The position numbers and the translations under genes were made by a program. Shown in pieces: positions 1 to 4,466 of a stretch of 6,320 nucleotides of DNA (positions are counted from its first letter, which is position 1; every line of letters starts with the position of its first letter). The notes under the pieces are model-generated. The model did not search any database, was not told where the DNA came from, and saw only the letters and a program-made list of their open reading frames with translations. The stretch comes from an uncultured bacterium (lineage in GTDB: Bacteria; Gemmatimonadota; Gemmatimonadetes; Longimicrobiales; RSA9), in NCBI GenBank assembly GCA_937995995.1, contig CALKIP010000147.1:1-6320 (forward strand), written 5' to 3'.

Positions 1-113
1 AATCGTTTTCACTCTTTCGGGTCCCGGCCAATCGGCGCGTTCACCGTTCCTTCGTTATGCTGCATTTCGCCGTGAACTAACGCATAATATTGACGCTGAA
101 CGGTATGAAGCTT
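1..113 (-). pseudogene. Internal fragment of an RluD/RsuA-type rRNA pseudouridine synthase, with nonsense codon
   Basis: Read on the minus strand from the HindIII hexamer, the frame gives KLHTVQRQYYALVHGEM, then EGTVNAPIGRDPKE, a TGA stop (9-11), then K-R and the window edge. The pattern Y-x-ALVHG followed by GT-(I/V)-x-APIGRDPK-x-R-K-R is characteristic of the RluD-like pseudouridine synthase family, just after the catalytic-Asp motif and strand. In that family the residue at the stop is normally Arg, so a CGA to TGA change would explain the stop: a mutation, a read error or decay. Only about 35 residues of a roughly 300-residue enzyme are present, with no catalytic Asp region. Base composition is about 50% GC, clearly below the neighbouring DNA, which suggests another source, perhaps Bacillota. 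The family call is made from memory of the motif. The foreign origin is inference. Confidence 0.6.
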
Positions 114-233
114 GGTGCGGTCCCGGCCGAACGAAAGTGTGAGGTCGTGAAAGAGCTCGCGGCCGTCAGGCAGCGCGTACGTCAGTCGGTCGGCGACGAT
201 GCGCGCGTCGCTCGCGTGGGTCGTGGATAGCAT
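9..233 (-). CDS. Chimeric reading frame: ABC-F ATPase N-terminus joined in frame to an RluD-type fragment
   Basis: This 74-codon frame has a good start: ATG preceded by GGAG at 9-nt spacing. Residues 1-40 read as the start of an ABC-F (duplicated-ATPase, non-membrane) protein, with RIVADRLTYALPDGRELF followed by LTLSFGRDRT, the strands that lead into a Walker A loop. ABC-F proteins act on the ribosome in translation or antibiotic protection and are usually over 500 aa. Here no Walker A, signature or Walker B motif follows. After T40 the sequence changes to KLHTVQRQYYALVHGEMQ, which resembles a different family (see 1-113), and the frame stops at codon 75. A functional ABC-F protein is therefore not encoded in the window. 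The ABC-F part has the high-GC codon use of the other genes and probably belongs to this genome. The true gene would continue from residue 40 (a native T-K-L-V-G is plausible) if the junction at 108-113 is artificial. The ABC-F call rests on a 40-residue match recognised by eye. Confidence 0.7.
   Translation of the reverse strand: MLSTTHASDARIVADRLTYALPDGRELFHDLTLSFGRDRTKLHTVQRQYYALVHGEMQHNEGTVNAPIGRDPKE
108..113. other. HindIII hexamer AAGCTT at a composition and homology break
   Basis: AAGCTT sits exactly where the minus-strand protein stops resembling an ABC-F ATPase and starts resembling a pseudouridine synthase, and where GC content rises from about 50% to the high value of the rest of the window. 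A restriction site precisely at such a break is the signature expected of ligation of two unrelated HindIII fragments, although one hexamer can coincide by chance. It is not the filled-in AAGCTAGCTT form of HindIII Hi-C junctions. Confidence 0.55.
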
Positions 234-294
234 GCGGATACACTCCGGTCCCGTCGGTTCCAGTGAGGTGAACGCCGATCAGGACCACCCGCAT
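166..294 (-). CDS. Possible 42-codon upstream/leader ORF overlapping the ABC-F start
   Basis: On the minus strand an ATG at 292-294 is preceded by AGAGG at a 5-nt spacing. It opens a 42-codon frame beginning MRVVLIGVHLTGTDGTGV that runs past the ABC-F ATG (231-233) in another frame and ends at 166-168. Known ABC-F resistance genes often have short translated leaders that act in drug-responsive attenuation, so a translated leader here would make sense. I recognise no protein family, however. The overlap with the start of the next gene, and an Arg-rich C-terminal half that merely shadows the ABC-F codons, argue that at most the first part matters. This could easily be a chance frame. Confidence 0.2.
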   Translation of the reverse strand: MRVVLIGVHLTGTDGTGVYPHAIHDPRERRAHRRRPTDVRAA

Positions 295-375
295 GCAGAC
301 CTCTGAACATCTGGTGAGAAGCTCCCGCTCCGGTCCGGCGCCCCGGCACACGAGGCGCCGCCGGTGGGTGTAACA

Positions 376-405
376 ACGATCGCCTGAGATCGCCCGGTCT
401 GTCAA
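376..405 (-). promoter_or_regulatory. Possible promoter for the ABC-F gene
   Basis: On the minus strand a perfect -35 hexamer TTGACA (400-405) is followed 18 nt later by GATCGT (376-381), a weak -10 with A, T and final T conserved. Transcription would start near 369, leaving a leader of about 135 nt before the ABC-F ATG, and the 456-473 dyad would be centred roughly 95 bp upstream of the start point. The -35 is convincing; the -10 is not. Confidence 0.3.
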
Positions 406-455
406 CCGGTAGAGGCGGTCAGGCATGTCATCCCGACCGGGAGGCGGCACCTCCT

Positions 456-473
456 CCTGTACCCTCGTACAGG
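456..473. promoter_or_regulatory. Perfect dyad CCTGTAC-CCTC-GTACAGG, putative operator (copy 1)
   Basis: Seven-base arms CCTGTAC and GTACAGG are exact reverse complements separated by CCTC. The core CTGTAC-N4-GTACAG recurs upstream of the MFS operon (2747-2762) and I find no third full copy in the window. A dimeric regulator binding site is the natural reading. LuxR/NarL-family regulators such as the one encoded at 1963-2613 commonly bind inverted repeats of this size. The stem is short and has no T-run, so a terminator is unlikely. Its position lets it serve the kinase operon, the divergent ABC-F gene, or both. Confidence 0.55.
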
Positions 474-595
474 CATCGGCCTGGTCCCGGGTTCAGTGGA
501 AGTGCCGGACCGCCGCCCGATGTGGCATCCGCCGATCTCCCTTAGGATCAGGGTGGCCTCTGGAGCGGCCCAGCCGACGCGGTGTCACCGCACGC

Positions 596-624
596 TTGCC
601 GTGCGATCCGACCTCGCCTATGGT
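596..624 (+). promoter_or_regulatory. Possible promoter of the histidine kinase-regulator operon
   Basis: TTGCCG (596-601) and TATGGT (619-624) are separated by 17 bp, a reasonable sigma70-type pair. The start point would fall near 631, about 43 nt upstream of the kinase ATG at 674. The dyad at 456-473 lies about 165 bp upstream of that start point, rather far for classical activation. The pair could be chance in such GC-rich DNA. Confidence 0.4.
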
Positions 625-673
625 AGCGCCGCTGCCGGCGGATCTTCACTTCACCCGAACCCCCGGGCTCCCC

Positions 674-1963
674 ATGGATCCTGGCACGCCTCTCGAGCAG
701 CAGTACCGGGAGCTCGAGATCCTCAACGCGATCGCCGACGCCCTCAACGAGTCGGTCAGCATCACCCATGCGCTGGACACGACGCTCTCCCGTGTGGCCG
801 AGCTCCTCGATCTGCACGCCGGTTGGGTCTGGCTCCTCGACGAGGCGACGGGACGCCCCTACCTGGCCGCAGCGCGGAACCTCCCCGCCGCACTCGCCGA
901 CCACCCGAAGCGGATGGAGGGCTACTGCGACTGCCTCGTCTCGTTCCGGAACGGAAAGCTGCACGCCGCCGCCAACGTCCTCACCTGCACGCGGCTGAAG
1001 TGGCTGACCGAAGGGACCGCCGGACTCCGTTTCCACGCAAGCATCCCGCTGCACGCACGTGGCGGGAAGCTCGGCGTGCTGAACGTGGCGAGCACGGAGT
1101 GGCGCGAGCTCTCCCGTTGCGAGCTCCGGCTCCTGCACATCATCGGCGAGATGCTCGGCGTGGCGATCGAGCGCTCACGGCTCTTCGAGCACAGCGCACA
1201 GGCGGGCGCCGCCGAGGAGCGCAACCGCTTGGCCCGTGAGATCCACGACACCCTGGCCCAGGGCCTCGCGGCGACGGCGCTCCACCTCGAGACCGTCGAC
1301 GCCCTCCTCGAGTCCGACCCGCGGCACATGACCGAAGGCGACATCGCCCGTGTGCGCGCCGCGGTGCACAAGGCGCTGGCGCTCACGCGCCAGAACCTGG
1401 ACGACGCACGCCGCTCCGTCCTCGACCTCCGTCCCGCGCCACTCGAGGGGTGCACGCTCGTGGAGGCGCTGCGGGCGCTCTGCCTGGAGAGCGCAAGTGG
1501 AGTCGTGTACCGTGGAGACGGGGGGCGCTCCACTGGCACCGGCCCTGCCATCGGGGCAGCGCCACAAATCGACTTCCAGGCCAGCGGCGGTACGCGCCGC
1601 CTCTCCGCTCGCCTCGAGGCGGGGCTCTACCGTATTGCACAGGAGGCGCTCGCCAACGTGATCCGCCACGCGGACGCCAGGCACGTCGTCGTGCGACTCG
1701 CCATGGAAGCGAAGAGGGTCGTCCTCACCATCGAGGATGACGGGCGCGGATTCGAAGCCGAGGGCTGTACCTTCACCGTTTGCGTCGACCCCGCGGCGGC
1801 GCGGGAGAACTCCGCACGTTTCGGCGTGGTCGGGATGTACGAGCGGGCTCGTCTCCTTGGCGGCGCATTGACTCTCCAGAGCGCACCGGGCAAGGGAACG
1901 CGGGTCGAAGCCGTCGTCCCGCTGGATCCTGTTGCTCGGGACACTTCCACTGGTGGCCGCTGA
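674..1963 (+). CDS. Soluble GAF-domain sensor histidine kinase (NarX/HisKA_3 type)
   Basis: This is a 429-aa cytosolic sensor kinase with no membrane segment. A short helical lead-in (residues 8-30) precedes a GAF domain (about 30-170, ending in the conserved LGVLNVAS...LLHIIGEMLGVAIERSRLF). The HisKA_3 dimerisation/phosphoacceptor segment follows, with EERNRLAREIHDTLAQGL and phospho-His at H191. The HATPase_c domain has an N-box QEALANVIRHA (323-333), G1 EDDGRGF (354-360), a G2-like FGVVGMYERARLLGG (383-397) and GKGTR (406-410). The GAF domain carries a CxC pair (C85, C87, in YCDC) and C105 (LTC), placed like conserved cysteines of related kinases; they may bind a metal or cofactor or respond to redox state, which is inference. 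The ATG at 674 is chosen because the recognisable protein starts right there, although no good SD is visible; 83 further in-frame upstream codons are Arg/Ser/Pro-rich and unlike protein. Its stop overlaps the start of the regulator, so the two form a cognate pair that phosphorylates and uses D58 of that protein. Confidence 0.94.
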   Translation: MDPGTPLEQQYRELEILNAIADALNESVSITHALDTTLSRVAELLDLHAGWVWLLDEATGRPYLAAARNLPAALADHPKRMEGYCDCLVSFRNGKLHAAANVLTCTRLKWLTEGTAGLRFHASIPLHARGGKLGVLNVASTEWRELSRCELRLLHIIGEMLGVAIERSRLFEHSAQAGAAEERNRLAREIHDTLAQGLAATALHLETVDALLESDPRHMTEGDIARVRAAVHKALALTRQNLDDARRSVLDLRPAPLEGCTLVEALRALCLESASGVVYRGDGGRSTGTGPAIGAAPQIDFQASGGTRRLSARLEAGLYRIAQEALANVIRHADARHVVVRLAMEAKRVVLTIEDDGRGFEAEGCTFTVCVDPAAARENSARFGVVGMYERARLLGGALTLQSAPGKGTRVEAVVPLDPVARDTSTGGR

Positions 1964-2613
1964 TGAGCCAGAAAACGATCCGGATCCTCCTCGCCGATGA
2001 CCACCCGGTGGTCCGCGAGGGACTCGCCGCCATGCTCGGCACGCAGCCCGATCTCGAGGTGATCGGCGAGGCCGGGAGCGGACCGGAGACGGTGCGCGCC
2101 GCCCTGGAATTTCGCCCCGATGTCCTCCTCCTCGACCTGGAGCTTCCCGGCTTTGACGGCGTCGAGGTCATCCGTCGCGTGCGCGCGGAGGCGCCCGCGC
2201 TCCGGATCGTCGTCCTCACCGCCTTCGACCGCGACGAACAGATCGTGAACGCGATCCGCTCCGGCGCCGAGGGCTACCTCCTGAAGGGCGCGCCACGCGA
2301 CGAGGTTTTCCGGGCCATCCGTGTCGTCCACGCGGGCGGCTCGCTCATCGAGCCCGCCGTCGCCTCCAAGCTCATCCGCCAGGTCCGCGGGGCGAACGAC
2401 GGGCTGACCCCTCGCGAGACCGAGGTCCTTGGACTCCTGGCACAGGGAGCCTCGAACAAGAAGATCGCGCAGACCCTCTCCATCAGTGAGCGGACCGTAA
2501 AGTTCCACGTCAGCTCCATACTCTCCAAGCTGAACGCCTCGAACCGGACCGAGGCCGCGGCACTCGCCCGGGAGCGCGGGTTGATCGCTTCGGGGCCAGC
2601 TCCCGACGCCTGA
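1963..2613 (+). CDS. NarL/FixJ (LuxR-HTH) family response regulator
   Basis: This is a 216-aa regulator, the usual length for the family. The receiver domain (about 5-122) has the acidic pair D12/D13 in LLADDHPVVREGL, the phosphoacceptor D58 in VLLLDLELPGFDG, switch residue T86 (VVLTAFD) and K108 in GYLLKGA. A linker leads to a LuxR-type helix-turn-helix (about 147-205): LTPRETEVLGLLAQGASNKK, then the recognition region ISERTVKFHVSSILSKL. All catalytic and structural residues are intact. The ATG shares its A with the TGA of the kinase, so translation is coupled; a longer in-frame upstream extension lies wholly inside the kinase gene and is rejected. When phosphorylated by the kinase it should dimerise and bind inverted-repeat DNA. 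The dyads at 456-473 and 2747-2762 are attractive targets, though this link is inferred from proximity only. Confidence 0.95.
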   Translation: MSQKTIRILLADDHPVVREGLAAMLGTQPDLEVIGEAGSGPETVRAALEFRPDVLLLDLELPGFDGVEVIRRVRAEAPALRIVVLTAFDRDEQIVNAIRSGAEGYLLKGAPRDEVFRAIRVVHAGGSLIEPAVASKLIRQVRGANDGLTPRETEVLGLLAQGASNKKIAQTLSISERTVKFHVSSILSKLNASNRTEAAALARERGLIASGPAPDA

Positions 2614-2625
2614 GCGCTATCCCGG

Positions 2626-2677
2626 CCGCACCAGTCATCCGCACCAGTCATCCGCACCAGTCATCCGCGTCGATCAT
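2626..2677. repeat. 13-bp tandem repeat, three exact copies plus one degenerate
   Basis: The unit CCGCACCAGTCAT occurs at 2626-2638, 2639-2651 and 2652-2664 without change, followed by CCGCGTCGATCAT (2665-2677), which keeps 9 of 13 bases. It starts 12 bp after the regulator stop codon. It has no internal dyad and no spacers, so it is neither CRISPR nor a terminator. It is most simply a slippage-generated minisatellite, and copy number may vary between strains. Confidence 0.9.
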
Positions 2678-2746
2678 CTACGCCGCCATCCAACGCAGTT
2701 GAGCCACGCCGCGAAAGCGGGCGACGTGCGAGAAGTGAGACCCCTA

Positions 2747-2762
2747 CTGTACCGAGGTACAG
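2747..2762. promoter_or_regulatory. Perfect dyad CTGTACC-GA-GGTACAG, putative operator (copy 2)
   Basis: CTGTACCGAGGTACAG is a perfect 7-2-7 inverted repeat. Its outer six bases on each side are identical to those of the 456-473 site, with the same 4-nt separation. It lies 131 bp upstream of the TTG start of the MFS gene and 134 bp downstream of the regulator stop. Recurrence of the same arms and spacing in two intergenic regions flanking one regulator operon is the main reason to call it an operator. NarL-type proteins are known to favour paired heptamers in a 7-2-7 layout, although this sequence is not the NarL consensus. Confidence 0.6.
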
Positions 2763-2789
2763 CCCCGCCACCCTCCGGACGCCCTACCG

Positions 2790-2830
2790 AAAAACCGGCC
2801 CACCGCGCGATGTGGCGGGCCGGTTATCTT
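2790..2830. terminator. GC-rich terminator-like hairpin between regulator and exporter
   Basis: Arms AACCGGCCCACC (2793-2804) and GGCGGGCCGGTT (2814-2825) pair with one A-C mismatch around a 9-nt loop. On the + strand the 3' side continues TTATCTTT, a modest U-tract. On the minus strand the stem is followed by a five-T run (complement of 2790-2794). The likely job is to end the kinase-regulator transcript. If the exporter promoter lies upstream, near the dyad, the hairpin would sit in the exporter leader and could act as an attenuator. Confidence 0.6.
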
Positions 2831-2880
2831 TGCAGATTCCATTCAACAACGATGGCTCGCTTTTGTGAACGACACGATCG

Positions 2881-2895
2881 AGGAGAGCAGAATTG
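2881..2895 (+). promoter_or_regulatory. RBS deciding a TTG start for the MFS gene
   Basis: AGGAGAG (2881-2887) lies 5 nt before TTG (2893-2895). No ATG or GTG is better placed. The next in-frame ATG (2917) has GGAG only 1-2 nt upstream, too close to serve. Confidence 0.7.
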
Positions 2896-4416
2896 ACTCA
2901 CGGCCGACACCGGAGCATGGCTAGCGGCCCGGCCCCACGCGTTGCCCACGGGCGGCAGGTGCGCCCGGACTCCACACTCACCATGGCGACCCTCCTCTTG
3001 GCGAGTTCGCTGACGGTCATGGCCGGCGCCGTGATTGCGCCCGCGCTCCCGGCCATGGAGGCGCACTTCGCCGATGTGCCGAACTCGGGGACGTGGGTGC
3101 GGCTCGTCCTCACCATCTCGGCGCTCCCGATCGTGCTGGGCGCGCCACTGGCCGGGCTGATCGGCGACCGCGGCGGCCGGACCCGACTGCTCCTCGCCTC
3201 GATCCTCCTCTTCGCCGGCGCGGGGAGCTCCGGGCTCTATCTCGACTCGCTCGGCGCGATTCTCGTCGGACGCGTGCTCCTCGGCGCCGCGATGGCCGGC
3301 CTCATGACGAGCACGACCGCCCTCATCGCCGACTATTACGACGGCGCCCAACGCGCCCGCTTCATGGGTTGGCAGGCGGCGGCCATGACGCTGGGCGGCG
3401 TCGTCTTCCTCACCGGTGGCGGTCTGCTCGCTGAACTCGGGTGGAGATTCCCCTTCGCCATCTACCTCCTCCCGCTCCCCCTGGTCGTCCTGGCGTGGTA
3501 CGCCCTCCCCGAACCGGTGAGGAGCGGAGCGTCCACGCACGGTGGCAGACCGTCGCACGATGGTGCAACGCCACGTGGAACCACATCGCTCCAGAGCGAC
3601 GAGCCGGTCCCTGGCAACGACTCCGCACCAGGCGACCAGTCGGCGGCGAGGGACGCCGCGTGTGAGAAGACCACCGCGCGTGAAAAGATCACCACGTGGG
3701 AGAGAACCACCGCGCGTGACGGAATCACCGCACGCGAGAGGACGACCGCACGTGAGGGGTCGATCGCACGTGAGGAAATCGGGACGAGGGACGCCGGTGC
3801 AGGCCCACTCCTGGCCTTGGCCCCGATCTACGGCATGGCGTTCCTCGGGATGGTCGCCTTCTACCTCATCCCGTCCCAGCTCCCGTTCCACCTCGAAGCC
3901 CTGCTCGGCGCGGGACCGACGGTCAGTGGAGCCGCCATCGCACTGTCCAATCTCGCGGGAATGTTCACCGCCCTCGCCTACGGCCAGGTCCGCGCCCGCA
4001 TCGGCTTCACGCCCATTCTGGCGCTGACCCTCCTGCTCATGGGCGCCAGCTTCCTGATGATCTGGCACGCAAACGGGTTCATGCTCGTCCTGGCGGCGCT
4101 CACGATCGGTGGCCTCGGGATGGGATTCCTCATGCCCAACTTCAACCTCTGGGTGGCGACGACGTCGCCTGCCTCACTCCGCGGCCGCGCACTGGGCGGT
4201 CTCGCCACGGCGGTATTCCTCGGCCAGTTCCTCTCGCCGCTGGCGAGCCAGGCGATCGCCGGGAAAATCGGCCTGGGCGCGACGTTCGGAACCGTCGGAG
4301 TTGCTCTTCTACTGCTCGCCGCGGGGCTCTGGCTCCCGCGCCTCTGGTCTCCGCGGCGCCCGACCCGCGCCGCACGCACGACGATGCCGGATATCGTGCA
4401 CCGGGCGGCGTCGTAA
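2893..4416 (+). CDS. MFS exporter, 12 TM (DHA1-like), with repeat-containing central loop
   Basis: This is a 507-aa major facilitator superfamily transporter. Six hydrophobic segments (about residues 30-54, 69-90, 97-118, 121-146, 160-182, 184-205) and six more (about 305-330, 345-366, 371-391, 396-422, 433-456, 461-482) give the 6+6 topology of proton-coupled drug exporters. The loop 2-3 signature GLIGDRGGRTRLLL (motif A) is present at about 88-101. The loop between TM6 and TM7 is about 100 residues long, hydrophilic and without family counterpart in its second half, where a hexapeptide repeats (258-299). The start is TTG at 2893, chosen for AGGAGAG at 5-nt spacing; the alternative ATG at 2917 has a poorly placed SD. 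The substrate cannot be told from sequence; organic xenobiotics are a reasonable guess given the two oxidoreductase genes downstream. The gene after it begins 50 bp on, without a terminator, so the three are probably co-transcribed. The C-terminus is Arg-rich and cytoplasmic. Confidence 0.93.
   Translation: MTHGRHRSMASGPAPRVAHGRQVRPDSTLTMATLLLASSLTVMAGAVIAPALPAMEAHFADVPNSGTWVRLVLTISALPIVLGAPLAGLIGDRGGRTRLLLASILLFAGAGSSGLYLDSLGAILVGRVLLGAAMAGLMTSTTALIADYYDGAQRARFMGWQAAAMTLGGVVFLTGGGLLAELGWRFPFAIYLLPLPLVVLAWYALPEPVRSGASTHGGRPSHDGATPRGTTSLQSDEPVPGNDSAPGDQSAARDAACEKTTAREKITTWERTTARDGITARERTTAREGSIAREEIGTRDAGAGPLLALAPIYGMAFLGMVAFYLIPSQLPFHLEALLGAGPTVSGAAIALSNLAGMFTALAYGQVRARIGFTPILALTLLLMGASFLMIWHANGFMLVLAALTIGGLGMGFLMPNFNLWVATTSPASLRGRALGGLATAVFLGQFLSPLASQAIAGKIGLGATFGTVGVALLLLAAGLWLPRLWSPRRPTRAARTTMPDIVHRAAS
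3664..3789 (+). repeat. 18-bp in-frame tandem repeat (7 units) encoding a charged hexapeptide
   Basis: Seven consecutive 18-bp units encode EKTTAR, EKITTW, ERTTAR, DGITAR, ERTTAR, EGSIAR and EEIGTR (residues 258-299 of the MFS protein). The pattern is acidic at position 1, often Thr/Ile at 3-4 and Arg at 6. Units have diverged at the DNA level but keep the frame, so the expansion is not very recent and has been tolerated in the cytoplasmic TM6-TM7 loop. The units have more A than the surrounding gene. Confidence 0.9.
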
Positions 4417-4446
4417 TGCACGCCCGACCGCATGTCGCACCTGATC

Positions 4447-4461
4447 CCTCCGAAAGGGAGG
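4447..4461 (+). promoter_or_regulatory. Small hairpin covering the Shine-Dalgarno of the FMN-reductase gene
   Basis: CCTCC (4447-4451) can pair with GGAGG (4457-4461) across the loop GAAAG. GGAGG is the SD for the ATG at 4467 (5-nt spacing). A 5-bp GC-rich stem over the SD may damp independent initiation and make translation depend on ribosomes arriving from the exporter gene. It may also be chance complementarity. Confidence 0.35.
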
Positions 4462-4466
4462 AACGG

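Larger units (their letters stand above)
234..673. other. Divergent intergenic region between the ABC-F start and the histidine kinase
   Basis: This 440-bp stretch separates the minus-strand ABC-F start from the plus-strand kinase start. It holds a possible minus-strand promoter (376-405), a perfect inverted repeat (456-473), a possible plus-strand promoter (596-624) and, on the minus strand, a possible short leader frame beginning at 294. Open frames through it on both strands show no recognisable protein and have Arg/Pro/Ser-rich compositions typical of noncoding high-GC DNA. I see no tRNA, rRNA or mobile-element signature. Confidence 0.75.
2614..2892. other. Intergenic region between the regulator and the exporter operon
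   Basis: This 279-bp stretch holds, in order, the 13-bp tandem repeat, the second CTGTAC dyad, a GC-rich hairpin and the RBS of the exporter. I see no convincing -35/-10 pair for the exporter. TATCTT (2825-2830) could be a -10 but has no matching -35, which would be compatible with an activator-dependent promoter; its start point near 2837 would put the dyad at about -82. A short plus-strand open frame from 2699 has no recognisable content. Confidence 0.65.

Noticed and set aside
456..473. Dyad as a transcription terminator
   Set aside because: The stem is only 7 bp with a 4-nt loop and no T-run, and the same arms recur at 2747-2762, which fits a protein-binding site better.
425..673. N-terminal extension of the kinase by 83 in-frame codons
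   Set aside because: The extension is Arg/Ser/Pro/Gly-rich, contains the dyad and a promoter-like pair, and the family-like sequence starts at the ATG at 674.
496..1239. 247-aa plus-strand frame overlapping the kinase
   Set aside because: Arg/Pro/Ala-rich shadow in a +1/+2 frame of the kinase, with no motifs.
1780..1962. Upstream in-frame extension of the response regulator
   Set aside because: It lies wholly within the kinase HATPase domain coding sequence in another frame. The receiver domain starts right after the ATG at 1963.
1627..2508. 293-aa minus-strand open frame antisense to kinase and regulator
   Set aside because: It is a shadow of two genes with complete catalytic motifs, and it has no recognisable domain.
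2626..2677. CRISPR array
   Set aside because: The units are 13 bp, directly adjacent, with no spacers and no cas genes nearby.
2824..4068. 414-aa minus-strand open frame antisense to the exporter, with a repetitive Arg/Gly segment
   Set aside because: Its composition (Glu/Arg/Gly/His-rich with no fold) and its repeat are simply the reverse reading of the exporter codons and their 18-bp repeat. The plus frame has clear MFS motifs and TM segments.
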